From contig NZ_CP029008.1 in assembly GCF_024585165.1 (NCBI RefSeq), forward strand, positions 6,467,501 through 6,531,500: a stretch of DNA of 64,000 nt, read 5' to 3'. Under the pieces are notes generated by a model. It did no database searches. It saw only the letters and a list, made by a program, of their open reading frames with translations, and had not been told where the DNA came from. Both the position numbers and the translations under genes were made by a program. The DNA comes from Bradyrhizobium sp. WBOS07. Lineage in GTDB: Bacteria; Pseudomonadota; Alphaproteobacteria; Rhizobiales; Xanthobacteraceae. Shown here piece after piece: positions 52,355 to 61,400 of this stretch; position 1 is the stretch's first letter, and the number at the start of each line of letters is the position of its first letter.

Positions 52355-54112
52355 TTACCGCAGCGGCTTCTTCAGCAGCGAGAAGCGGTCCGGATCGAGC
52401 CCCATCGAGGGTTGCAGCATCGGGGCCTCGACGTTGGATAGGGTCTTGGCGGGCGGGGCCGAGAACACCGGATCGTTCGGCACGTCGCGCTGCGATGTGG
52501 CGCCGCGCCAGCGCTCGAGCACGGCGCTGACGAAATGCATGTCGTGACCGGAGGTGACCGACGGCACGCTCGAGATGGTGGCTTCGCCGCGCGGCAATTG
52601 GTGCGGCGGCACCTCCTTGAAGCGCAAGCGCGTCGGCAGCGCGACGCCCTCGCCGAAGGCCAGCACTTCACGCGTGCCGAGCGAGGGCACGAAGGACAGC
52701 AGGTTGGCGGCGGCGTCCGATACCGCGGCGCGCAGCAGCGCCTGGTCGCGGTCGTTGGCAAGACGCATCGTGAACAGCGTGTTGCACTGGGAGATGATGG
52801 TGGCGTCGAGCTCGGCCGGGCGCTGGGTGATGAGGCCGAGATAAACGCCGTATTTGCGGCCTTCCTTGGCGATGCGCGACACCGCCTTGCGGGTCGGCCC
52901 GAAACCGATGTTGCGGTCGGCGGAGGCGTAACGATGCGCTTCCTCGCACACGAACAGCAGCGGCGAGACGCCGTCGCTCCACAGGCCGAAATCGAAGGCC
53001 ATGCGGCAGAGCACCGAGACGACGGAATCGATGACTTCGGCCGGGAAGCCGGCGAGCTGCATCACCGTCATCGGCTTGCCGTTGGCGGGCAGGCGGAACA
53101 GATGGCTGATGACCTCGGCCATGGTGTCGCCGCCGACATTGGCGTTGTCGAACATGAAGGCGTAGCGCGGGTCGTTGCGCACCGCCTCGATGCGCGAGAT
53201 CAGCTTGTGATAGATGATGCGCGAGGAGCGGTTCTCGAGCTTGCCCATGCGCTCGTCGATCAGCGACATCAGGTCGACCAGGCGATAGGGCACCGGCGTG
53301 TCGACGGTGTAGCCGATCTGCTTGGGATCGATGCGCTTGAGGCCGATTCGGTCGGCGTTCTGGTACTGGGTGTAGACGCCCTTGGCGAGCGGGATCACCT
53401 CGGCGAGGATGTCGAGCTCCTCGGGCACGCCTGCGCGGCCACCGAACAGCACGTCGACGATTTCCTCGAAGTTGAACAGCCAGAACGGCAGCTTCAGGTT
53501 TCGCGGGTTGAGCACCAGCGCGCGGTCGCCGAAGCAGCGGCCATATTCGTTGTGCACGTCGAGCAGGAAGATACGCAGGTTCGGGCGCGCCTTCAGGATC
53601 TCGTTGAGCAGCAGCGACACGCCGGTGGATTTGCCGACGCCGGTCGATCCCAGCACCGCAAAATGCTTAGACAGCATTTCCTCGACGTCGACATAGGCGA
53701 CGACCGAGCGGTCCTGCTGAAGGAAGCCGACATTGATCTGGTCCGAGCCGGTCGGCGCGTAGATCGTGCGCAGCTCCTGGCTGGTGATCAGGTCGACGGC
53801 ATCGCCGATGGTCGGATAATTGGTGACGCCGCGCTGGAATTTCGGCTTGTCGCTGGCGTTGAGGATTTCGCCGAGCAGGTCGACCGAGGCGACCGCGATA
53901 TAATTGTCGCTGCTCGACAAATTCTCGCAGGACACCTCGGTGATCATCGCGACGATGACCGAGCTGGCACTGCGAATGCTGACGAAGCGGCCGACGGTTG
54001 CCCGAACTTCCGAGATCGGCATCTGGCTTTCCGCCAGCAGCCCGACCCGGGCGAGCGAGCCGCGAACCGAAATCACGCGTCCAAAGGATGTCACGATCAA
54101 TGAACCTGGCAA
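52355..54112 (-). CDS. HerA-like ATPase (DUF87 family)
   Basis: A 585-residue HerA/FtsK-like hexameric ATPase. Walker A is GSTGVGKST (about residue 164), Walker B LLFVCEEAHRY (about 380), and the sensor/arginine region ITQRPAELDATIISQCNTLF is the DUF87 signature. An N-terminal HAS-barrel-like beta domain precedes it. HerA usually works with a NurA nuclease in end resection, but no nurA is adjacent; some relatives serve in defence systems, which is not supported here. The TTG at 54112 is the frame start; GTG codons just downstream are alternative starts. Confidence 0.85.
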   Translation of the reverse strand: MPGSLIVTSFGRVISVRGSLARVGLLAESQMPISEVRATVGRFVSIRSASSVIVAMITEVSCENLSSSDNYIAVASVDLLGEILNASDKPKFQRGVTNYPTIGDAVDLITSQELRTIYAPTGSDQINVGFLQQDRSVVAYVDVEEMLSKHFAVLGSTGVGKSTGVSLLLNEILKARPNLRIFLLDVHNEYGRCFGDRALVLNPRNLKLPFWLFNFEEIVDVLFGGRAGVPEELDILAEVIPLAKGVYTQYQNADRIGLKRIDPKQIGYTVDTPVPYRLVDLMSLIDERMGKLENRSSRIIYHKLISRIEAVRNDPRYAFMFDNANVGGDTMAEVISHLFRLPANGKPMTVMQLAGFPAEVIDSVVSVLCRMAFDFGLWSDGVSPLLFVCEEAHRYASADRNIGFGPTRKAVSRIAKEGRKYGVYLGLITQRPAELDATIISQCNTLFTMRLANDRDQALLRAAVSDAAANLLSFVPSLGTREVLAFGEGVALPTRLRFKEVPPHQLPRGEATISSVPSVTSGHDMHFVSAVLERWRGATSQRDVPNDPVFSAPPAKTLSNVEAPMLQPSMGLDPDRFSLLKKPLR

Positions 54113-54392
54113 GAGCGAGAGATTTGTCCCGGACTATGCCCGGCCGTCGCTGGACAAACGGTTAAGCGCCAAGCGCGGCCGCTTCGTTAAATCTGTGACA
54201 ATTCGGCCGTGGGGTTTGTTTCCGAACGCGGACTTATGGGCGGAAACGTCGGGAAAATGCTGCAGTTCAAGGGCCTGGCGCAAAAGAGGGGTTAAGGAAT
54301 ATTTTACCATCCGGTCACTCCGCTTCCCGTTTTCGGGAATGATGGCCCTCCCGCAGCGAACGTCATCCGAGTCCAGACTGGCGTTTGATTTG

Positions 54393-54429
54393 TTGACGGG
54401 ACCTAATCATTTGTACATTAGTACAAATG
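54393..54429 (+). promoter_or_regulatory. Promoter with palindromic operator before the extradiol dioxygenase
   Basis: A -35 TTGACG (54393-54398) is followed by TACATT (54414-54419) as a possible -10. Over the -10 lies a perfect inverted repeat: CATTTGTAC (54408-54416) and GTACAAATG (54421-54429), separated by four bases. This is the size and position of an operator for a dimeric repressor. The gene starts 100 bases further on. Confidence 0.6.
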
Positions 54430-54528
54430 AACCGGCGGCCTCGGTGCCGCCTTCGGGTGGGTCAGCCTGTTGCGATCCTGCACCCGAACGCGCGATCCGG
54501 CGGATCGCCAGCCTTGCTGGAGGAAGAC

Positions 54529-55494
54529 ATGCAGCCCGAACCGATCCTCGATCTTGCTCATCTCGGCCATATGGAGCTGCTGACGCCCAAGCCCGATGAG
54601 AGCCTGAAATTCTTCGTCGACGTCATGGGCATGACCGTCAGCGGCCAAAAGGGCGAGTCGGTTTATTTGCGCGGCTGGGACGATTACGAACGCTACTCGC
54701 TGAAGCTGACGGCGTCGAAAACCTCGGGCATGGAGCACATGGCGCTGCGCGCGCGCAGCCAGCAGGCGCTGGAGCGCCGCGTCGCCGCGCTGAAGGGATC
54801 CGGCTTCGACATCGGCTGGATCGATGGCGACATGGGGCAGGGCCCGACCTTCCGTTGCCGCGATCCCGACGGCCACATCGTCGAGCTCTATTACGAGACC
54901 GAGTGGTACCAGGCACCGCCGGAGCTGAAGCCCGCGCTGAAGAACCAGGCGCAGCGCTTTCCCGCGCGCGGCGTCAACGTGCGCCGGCTCGACCACCTCA
55001 ACTGCCTCGCCGTCGACATCAAGGCCAATCGCGAATTCTTCGAGAATTACCTCGGCTGCCGCCTCACGGAGCAGATCGTGCTCAACGACGGCCGGGAAGC
55101 GGCGATGTGGCTGACGATGTCGAACAAGAGCTACGATTTCGCCTATTCGCTCGACCATTCCGGCGTGCCGGGCCGTTTCCATCACGTCACCTACGCGCTC
55201 GACAGCCGCGAGGAGATTCTTCGCGCGGCCGACATTTTCCTCGAGAACGGCGTGCACATCGAGACCGGTCCGCACAAGCACGCGATCCAGCAGACCTTCT
55301 TCCTCTACGTCTACGAGCCCGGCGGCAACCGCGTCGAGGTCGCCAATGCCGGCGCGCGTCTCATCCTCGCGCCCGATTGGAAGCCGATCGTGTGGACCGA
55401 GGAGGAGCGCAAGAAAGGCCAGGCCTGGGGATTAAAGACGATCGAGTCCTTCCACACCCACGGCACCCCGCCGGTGGAGATGAAGCACGGTTAG
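54529..55494 (+). CDS. Extradiol (catechol 2,3-) dioxygenase, VOC type
   Basis: A 321-residue two-domain type I extradiol dioxygenase that would open a catechol ring with iron and oxygen. The non-catalytic N-domain begins DLAHLGHMELLTPKPDESLK. The C-domain carries the iron ligands: His in RLDHLNCLAVD (about residue 162), His in RFHHVTYALD (about 223) and Glu in GGNRVEVANAG (about 274). ATG 54529 has GGAGGA 4-5 bases upstream. A palindromic operator precedes it, so it is probably induced by its substrate. It stands alone, convergent to the hydroxylase genes. Confidence 0.9.
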   Translation: MQPEPILDLAHLGHMELLTPKPDESLKFFVDVMGMTVSGQKGESVYLRGWDDYERYSLKLTASKTSGMEHMALRARSQQALERRVAALKGSGFDIGWIDGDMGQGPTFRCRDPDGHIVELYYETEWYQAPPELKPALKNQAQRFPARGVNVRRLDHLNCLAVDIKANREFFENYLGCRLTEQIVLNDGREAAMWLTMSNKSYDFAYSLDHSGVPGRFHHVTYALDSREEILRAADIFLENGVHIETGPHKHAIQQTFFLYVYEPGGNRVEVANAGARLILAPDWKPIVWTEEERKKGQAWGLKTIESFHTHGTPPVEMKHG

Positions 55495-55531
55495 AGTTGA
55501 AGGCGTGAGCGGGGCGAGGTCTGAGCAAGCG

Positions 55532-55669
55532 TCTCGCCCTTCTAGACGACCGCCTTCGCGGTCTCCTCAGGGTGAGGCTAAGCGGCAGCCTTGCCTTATT
55601 GAACTCGTCCCACGTACTCCGTCCTCATCCTGAGGGACCGCCGCAGGCGGGCGTCTCGAAGGATGGCCA
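55532..55669. repeat. Dispersed inverted repeat (TCTAGACGACCGCC...GGGACCGCC type)
   Basis: Two similar arms face each other: 55532-55577 (CTTCTAGACGACCGCC...CCTCAGGGTGAGG) and 55623-55669 (CCTCATCCTGAGG...GTCTCGAAGGATGGCC). It separates the two convergent genes, and both transcripts would end in it. Confidence 0.75.
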
Positions 55670-55706
55670 CAGGCGAGCGTTAAGCCACGCCTTCCTTCGC
55701 CTTATC

Positions 55707-58700
55707 TCAGTGCGCCGACACGCGCACCCGTGCGATCGTATCGCGCACGCCCGGCCATGCCGGCTTGTCCGGTGCGAATTGCCTGCGCAGGAACGTGACG
55801 AGCTCCTCGATCTGCGCGTCGCTCATGCTGTTCCTGAATGCCGGCATGTAGCCGAGTTCGCTGGAGACCGGATCTGTGATCCCGTGCAGGATCACCTGGA
55901 CCAGATTGTCCGCCGTCGCGCTGTGCAGGTTGCTGTTCAGCGCGAGCGAGGGACGAGTGCCGAACAGCGGCAGGCCTCCGACCTCGTGGCACACTGCGCA
56001 GGCGCCCTGATAGAGCCGCGCGCCGGTGGAGGAGGCGACGGTGACTTGCGTTGTGCTCTCCAGCTTCGCGGCAAGAGCAGGTGCGTCGGCGGCGGCGCCG
56101 TTGAAGGAACCTAGATAGACCGCCATCGCGCGAATGTCCTGGTCGGGCAGGGCCTTGAGGTCCCTGACCACAGGCGCCATCGGGCCGGCGGCGACGCCGT
56201 GATAGCGTGAATGGCCGGTGCGCAAATAGGCGAACAGCTCGTCCTCGCTCCACGGGATCGGCGCGTGCGAGAGCGCGGTCAGCGCCGGCGCCTCCCAGCC
56301 TTCGGCGAAGCCGCCGGCGAGATAGGCATTGCGCTGCTCGGCGCCGAATGCGTTGCGCGGCGAATGGCAGCCGCTGCAATGGCCGAGACCTTCGACCAGA
56401 TAGGCACCGCGATTCCAGATTTCCGATTTTGTCGGATCGGGCTTGAACTCCGTTGCTTCATGGAACAACGCATTCCACCCCGCGAGCAGCGGACGGAGAT
56501 TGAACGGGAAGGCGAGCTGATTCGCCGGCGGCGTCGCGCGCACCGCAGGCTGCGCCATCAGATAGGCGTAGAGCGCCTGCATGTCCGCGTCGCTGGTCTT
56601 GGCGAAATGCGTGTAGGGGAAGGCCGGATAGAGCTGCCGCCCGTCGCGATGCAACCCGTCGCGCATCGCGCGCGCGAAGGCGGGATAGGACCATGCCCCG
56701 ATGCCGGTGTCGACATCGGGCGTGATGTTGGTGCTGTAGATCGTGCCGAACGGGGTCTCGAGCGCGCGGCCGCCGGCATTGAGCGCGCCTCGAAGCGTGG
56801 TGTGGCACTCCGCGCAATTGCCGAGCGCCGCGAGCTGCTCGCCGCGGGCGATCGTCGCTGCGGAATAAACCGACGCGTCGGGCCGTGCGATCGGCGCGAT
56901 CGCGCGCCCCGGCAGCAGCGCGGCGCCAATGCCGATCGCAGCCGTGCACACCGCCGCAATTGCTGCGAAGATGCCGGCGCGCTTGGCGAACGGATTATCC
57001 CAGATGCGAGAGGGAGGCGGAGCCGTGGGCGCGGGCAGGGGCACAGCCGATGTTTCACCATGCAACCCCTTCAAGATACGTTCCGGGGTAAACGGCGGCT
57101 CGCGAAAGCGCACGCCAGTGGCATCGAAGATCGCATTGGCAATGGCCGCCGCACTCGGCACCGAGGCCGACTCGCCGACGCCGAGCGGCGGCTGATCCTG
57201 CCGCGGCAGCATCAGGACGTCGATCTTGGGCACGTTGGGGAAGGGGATGATCGGATAGGCGCCCCATTCACGCGCCGCCACCGCGCCGCGTTCGAACGAG
57301 ACCTCTTCCATCAGCGCGCGGCTGGTGGACTGGATGACGTTGCCGTGGATCTGGTGGCGCACGCCGTCCGGGTTGATCATCAGGCCGGAATCCTGCCCGG
57401 CGACGACGCGGGTCACGCTGACGTCGCCGGTTGTCTTGTTCACGGCAACATCTGTCACCCAGGCCGACCATGCCGCGCCGTAGCCGGGAAACTTGCTGTG
57501 GACATAGAGGGCATAGGCAAAGCCGCGCCCATGCACGATTTCGCCGTCCTTGTCCTGCCTCACAGGGCGTGGCGTCCAGCCAGCGCGCTCCGCCACGGCA
57601 TTGACGAGATCGATGGCGCGCTGGTCTTTCAGGTAACGCAGGCGATATTCGATCGGGTCGATTCCGGCCTCGGTGGCGGCCTCGTCGATGTAGGATTCGT
57701 GCGCAAAGGTGTTCGGCAGCGCGGAGACGCCGCGAAACCAGGACGCGCGCACGATCGGCGGCGTGTCGTGGGCGACGACGCGCATGTGCTCGTAGTCATA
57801 GGGCGGGATCGCGGTGCGGTCGCCCATCTGGAGCACGGCTGGTTCCGGTGAGATGCGACCGGTCAGCAGCAACGCCAGCGTCGGCGCGGCGTTCGAGGGA
57901 TAGCGCGTGGCGAGATCGTAACCGGCGATGCCGCCGTCGGCATCGAGCCCGCCATTGACGTCGATGAGCTGCGCGGTGCCTTTGGGCTCCCAGGTGTGCT
58001 CCTGCTCGCGCGACAGCTGCACGCGCACGGGACGGCCGACCGCGCGCGACAGCAGCAGCGCGTCGGCGGTGACGTCGTCGGCGCAGTTGCGGCCGTAGCA
58101 GCCCGCGGCCTCCAGGCGGATGACCTCGATCTCGCTCTCGGGCCGCTCGATCAGGAGCGCAAGATCGCTGCGCAGCAGGTGCGGGTTCTGCGTGCCGGAC
58201 CACACCCTGATATTGCCGTCCTGATAGTCCGCGACTGCGCAGGAGGGGCCGATCGAGGCGTGCATCTGATACGGCCAGACATAAGTGCGCTGCATCGGCT
58301 TGGCCGCGCCGGATATCGCCGCGCCAACATCGCCCTTGTCGATCAGGGTGCGCGGGGTCGATGGATTGGCGCGAAGTGCGGTCTCGAGGTCGGAAAGATC
58401 GGTGAGGGTGGGCGTCGGCTTCCAGCTCAGCTTGAGCTGCTCCGCCGCCCGGATCGCATTCTCCTCGCGCTCGGCGACGACACCGACGAAATCGCCGATG
58501 CGCACCACGGCCACGAGACCGGGAATGTCGCGGACAGATGCTTCATCGACCGCGATCAGGCTGGTGCCGACAAAGGGTCCCGCATCTACGCCGGCATAGG
58601 GCGGTCGCACCACGCGGCCGTGCAGCATGCCGGGCAGGCGGATGTCGTGGACGAAGGTCAACTCGCCCGTGGCCTTGGCCGGCAGGTCGACGCGCGGGAC

Positions 58701-59222
58701 GGACTGACCGACGATCGCGTAGTCGCCGACGGGTTTGACCGCGACATCTTCGGCAAGCTCGAGTCGGATCTGTTCGCCGCCGATCAGTTCGCCATAGCTG
58801 ACGCTGCGGTTGTCATGCCCGCGCACCAGGCCGTCCTCGATCCTGAGATCGGCCTCCGGCAGCTCCAGGCGCTCCGCTGCGCGCGCGATCAGGAAGCCTC
58901 TTGCCTGCGCTGCGGCCTTGCGCAGCGGCACGGCGGTGATCTGGATGGTCTCGCTCGCGATGGTCGCGCCCTGGTTCGGCACCAGGGCCGTGTCGCCGAG
59001 CACGATCACGACGCGAGCGAAGGACACATCCAGCTCTTCGGCGACGATTTGACCGAGTGCGGTGCGAATGCCGGTGCCGAGATCGACATGGCCGTTATAG
59101 GCCGTGACCGATCCGTCGGCGGTAATGCGGACGAAGGTCTCGGACGTCATCTCGTCCACGGTGCGGACGACGACAAGCGATCCCGGTGACCGGTCGGTTC
59201 CGTTCGAAACAGAGGAGGCCAT
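55707..59222 (-). CDS. Molybdenum hydroxylase large subunit fused to a three-heme cytochrome c (NicB-like)
   Basis: An 1171-residue fusion. Residues about 1-740 are the molybdopterin-binding subunit of a xanthine-oxidase-type hydroxylase, ending in the catalytic-Glu loop PPLGVGESASVPSAAAIANA. A membrane helix follows near residue 745 (GIFAAIAAVCTAAIGIGA), then a cytochrome c tail with three CXXCH sites (CAECH about 805, CSGCH about 947, CAVCH about 1074). This layout matches nicotinate hydroxylase NicB, which passes electrons to an external chain. The ATG lies on a TGATG overlap with the 2Fe-2S subunit. Nicotinate is the best guess; other N-heterocycles are possible. Confidence 0.88.
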   Translation of the reverse strand: MASSVSNGTDRSPGSLVVVRTVDEMTSETFVRITADGSVTAYNGHVDLGTGIRTALGQIVAEELDVSFARVVIVLGDTALVPNQGATIASETIQITAVPLRKAAAQARGFLIARAAERLELPEADLRIEDGLVRGHDNRSVSYGELIGGEQIRLELAEDVAVKPVGDYAIVGQSVPRVDLPAKATGELTFVHDIRLPGMLHGRVVRPPYAGVDAGPFVGTSLIAVDEASVRDIPGLVAVVRIGDFVGVVAEREENAIRAAEQLKLSWKPTPTLTDLSDLETALRANPSTPRTLIDKGDVGAAISGAAKPMQRTYVWPYQMHASIGPSCAVADYQDGNIRVWSGTQNPHLLRSDLALLIERPESEIEVIRLEAAGCYGRNCADDVTADALLLSRAVGRPVRVQLSREQEHTWEPKGTAQLIDVNGGLDADGGIAGYDLATRYPSNAAPTLALLLTGRISPEPAVLQMGDRTAIPPYDYEHMRVVAHDTPPIVRASWFRGVSALPNTFAHESYIDEAATEAGIDPIEYRLRYLKDQRAIDLVNAVAERAGWTPRPVRQDKDGEIVHGRGFAYALYVHSKFPGYGAAWSAWVTDVAVNKTTGDVSVTRVVAGQDSGLMINPDGVRHQIHGNVIQSTSRALMEEVSFERGAVAAREWGAYPIIPFPNVPKIDVLMLPRQDQPPLGVGESASVPSAAAIANAIFDATGVRFREPPFTPERILKGLHGETSAVPLPAPTAPPPSRIWDNPFAKRAGIFAAIAAVCTAAIGIGAALLPGRAIAPIARPDASVYSAATIARGEQLAALGNCAECHTTLRGALNAGGRALETPFGTIYSTNITPDVDTGIGAWSYPAFARAMRDGLHRDGRQLYPAFPYTHFAKTSDADMQALYAYLMAQPAVRATPPANQLAFPFNLRPLLAGWNALFHEATEFKPDPTKSEIWNRGAYLVEGLGHCSGCHSPRNAFGAEQRNAYLAGGFAEGWEAPALTALSHAPIPWSEDELFAYLRTGHSRYHGVAAGPMAPVVRDLKALPDQDIRAMAVYLGSFNGAAADAPALAAKLESTTQVTVASSTGARLYQGACAVCHEVGGLPLFGTRPSLALNSNLHSATADNLVQVILHGITDPVSSELGYMPAFRNSMSDAQIEELVTFLRRQFAPDKPAWPGVRDTIARVRVSAH

Positions 59223-59704
59223 CAGTCAGCCGCCTCGGTGAGCTGGCCCGACGCCCGCATCACGGCGCGCAGGATCTCGACATGGGTGCCGCAGCGGCAG
59301 AGATTGTAGCGCAACGCCGCCAACGCCTCCTGTTCGGTCGGCCGCGGGTTGATCGCGAGCAACGCCTTGGTGGTCATGATCATGCCGTTGAGGCAATAGC
59401 CGCATTGCGCGGCCTGCTCGTCGATGAAGGCCTGCTGCACGGCGTCAGGCTTGTCGCGCGTGCCGAGCCCTTCGAGCGTCACGATGTCGCGGCCAGCGCA
59501 GCCGCTGACGGGAATCACGCAGGCGCGTGCTGCAGCTCCGTCGATCAGGACAGTGCAGGTGCCGCATTCGCCGAGACCACAACCATATTTCGGGCCGTTG
59601 AGCGCGAGATCGTTGCGCAGCACGTAGAGCAGCGGCGTCTCCGGCGCCGCATCGATCTCGTGGATCCTGCCGTTCACGGTGAGGCGGATCGGTGTCTGCG
59701 TCAT
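59222..59704 (-). CDS. Molybdenum hydroxylase 2Fe-2S subunit (NicA-like)
   Basis: A 160-residue iron-sulfur subunit with two [2Fe-2S] clusters. The N-terminal plant-type ferredoxin domain has CGLGECGTC with a further Cys in ARACVIP; the helical C-domain has CGYCLNGM and CRCGTH. It relays electrons from the molybdenum site of the next gene to its hemes. The start is ATG 59704 (MTQTPIRLTVNG); a longer upstream frame runs through the control region. First gene of the hydroxylase operon. Confidence 0.93.
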   Translation of the reverse strand: MTQTPIRLTVNGRIHEIDAAPETPLLYVLRNDLALNGPKYGCGLGECGTCTVLIDGAAARACVIPVSGCAGRDIVTLEGLGTRDKPDAVQQAFIDEQAAQCGYCLNGMIMTTKALLAINPRPTEQEALAALRYNLCRCGTHVEILRAVMRASGQLTEAAD

Positions 59705-59747
59705 CCTAGGTCCCAAGCCCGCATCAAATTCGACATCGCGACGATAC

Positions 59748-59919
59748 CGTTTGTACACAAACGTGCAAGCCATGCATGCCGCAGTGCAACGCAGCTGCCT
59801 TGTTTGTGGACAGAGCGGATGGGCAAATGAGGCTTTATGCGGCAGCTGCATCTTTTGCACTGCACCGCCGCTTGACAGTCGGAGGCGACCGCGCGCAACA
59901 TCGTTCGTATACGAATGAT
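59748..59919. promoter_or_regulatory. Divergent control region with two palindromic operator candidates
   Basis: Site A, CGTTTGT-AC-ACAAACG (59748-59763), is a 7-2-7 inverted repeat just upstream of the hydroxylase start. Site B at 59900-59919 is a 20-base palindrome with one mismatched pair around the perfect core TTCGTATACGAA, 23 bases before the reductase start. Both fit a TNGT-AC-ACNA-like half-site pattern, as used by GntR/FadR-type regulators. A regulator gene is not in the window. Confidence 0.6.
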
Positions 59920-59942
59920 AACCCGCGCCAGCTGGCTCCGAC

Positions 59943-61400
59943 ATGGTGACTGAAACGACGAGCGCCGCCATCGACAAGATCCGCTGCGATGCGTGTCCGG
60001 TGATGTGCTACATCAAGCCGGGCGCGGCGGGTGCCTGCGACCGCTACGCCAACCACGACGGCAAGCTCGTCCGCGTCGATCCGCACGTGATCCTGGAGCG
60101 CACCGTCTCGCATGGCGGCAAGCTGGTTCCGTTCAGCCGCACCGAAGACTGGGACGGCAAGATCGTCCACGAGCCTTCCACTTTCGTGACGGCGATCGGT
60201 GCGGGCACCACCTATCCCGATTACAAGCCGGCGCCGTTCATCGTGTCCGCCGAGGTCGAAGGCGTCGATATGGTGACCGTGGTCACCGAGGGCATTTTCT
60301 CTTATTGCGGCGTCAAGGTGAAGATCGACACCGACCGCTATCTCGGTCCGGAGACCGCGACCGTGCGCGCGCAGGGTGAGGCGGTCGGCCACGTCACCAC
60401 CAGCGAATACGGCTCGCAGATGCTGTCGCTCGGCGGCGTGCATCACCTGACGGGCGGCTCCAAGAAGGAGGGCCGCGTCACCTGCGATACGCTGATGGAC
60501 CTCGCCAATTGCAGGCCGGTCGAGCTCACCATCGACGGCGGCGCCACGGTGGTGGTGCAGGCCGGCCAGCCGCCGATCGTGAACGGCGTCAGGGAAGAGC
60601 GCATGCGCGTCGGCTGCGGCTCGGCGACGATCGGCATGTTCGCCAAGCAATGGCATGGCAAGGTTGACGAGGTTGTCGTGGTCGACGACCACATCACCGG
60701 CGTGCTCAGCGAACACCAGGCCGGCAAGCTGCTCGACATCGCCGACACCGGCATCAAGATGAAGGGCCGGCGCTCGACGCCGGGCCGCTATTTTCAGGTC
60801 GCCGATCCCGGCACGGGGTGGGGCGGCACCAACATTTCCGATCCGCTAGCGATCCTCGGGCCATTCGATGCCAGGGAAGCCCGCCCCGGTCTGACAATGC
60901 TGATGGTCTCCACGACCGGTGAGCACTCGTCCTACTACGTGCTCGACGAGGCCTTGAAGCCGGTCGAGACCGAGATGCCTGCCGACCTGAAGTTCTCGGT
61001 CGAGCGCATCCAGGAGAACTGCGAGCCGGCGCTGTGCACCGTGCTGTTCATGGCCGGGGCCGGAGGCTCCTTGCGCGCCGGCGTCACCGACAATCCGGTG
61101 CGGCTGACGCGCTCGGTGAAGGATGCGCTGACGCGCGTCACCAGCGGCGGTGCGCCGGTCTATGTCTGGCCCGGCGGCGGCATCACCTACATGGTCGATG
61201 TGACGCAGATGCCGGCGGGGGCTTTCGGGTACGTTCCGACCCCGGCGCTGGTCGCGCCGATCGAGTTCACGATGAAGCTGTCGGACTATGCCGCGCTCGG
61301 CGGCCACATGGATTACGTGAAGCCGCTGTCCGAGGTGCAGAACGGCGACGATGTCCGCCAGCTGCCCTGGGTGAACCCGATTCCGGGGCCGCGGGCATGA
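59943..61400 (+). CDS. 6-hydroxynicotinate reductase-like iron-sulfur protein
   Basis: A 485-residue protein that I match to 6-hydroxynicotinate reductase, which in Eubacterium barkeri reduces 6-hydroxynicotinate to the tetrahydro form. The N-terminus has four Cys (CDACPVMC and GACDRYAN), fit for an iron-sulfur cluster. Other features are GIFSYCGVKVKIDTD, GWGGTNISDPLAI and GAGGSLRAGVTDNPVRLT. It lies divergent from the hydroxylase genes with two operators between, and overlaps the next gene (ATGA). The assignment comes from remembered annotation plus context, so the exact substrate is open. Confidence 0.75.
   Translation: MVTETTSAAIDKIRCDACPVMCYIKPGAAGACDRYANHDGKLVRVDPHVILERTVSHGGKLVPFSRTEDWDGKIVHEPSTFVTAIGAGTTYPDYKPAPFIVSAEVEGVDMVTVVTEGIFSYCGVKVKIDTDRYLGPETATVRAQGEAVGHVTTSEYGSQMLSLGGVHHLTGGSKKEGRVTCDTLMDLANCRPVELTIDGGATVVVQAGQPPIVNGVREERMRVGCGSATIGMFAKQWHGKVDEVVVVDDHITGVLSEHQAGKLLDIADTGIKMKGRRSTPGRYFQVADPGTGWGGTNISDPLAILGPFDAREARPGLTMLMVSTTGEHSSYYVLDEALKPVETEMPADLKFSVERIQENCEPALCTVLFMAGAGGSLRAGVTDNPVRLTRSVKDALTRVTSGGAPVYVWPGGGITYMVDVTQMPAGAFGYVPTPALVAPIEFTMKLSDYAALGGHMDYVKPLSEVQNGDDVRQLPWVNPIPGPRA

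Noticed and set aside
52355..54112. HerA-like ATPase as part of a defence system (HerA-nuclease type)
   Set aside because: No nuclease, Sir2 or NurA gene is adjacent; flanking genes are ordinary.
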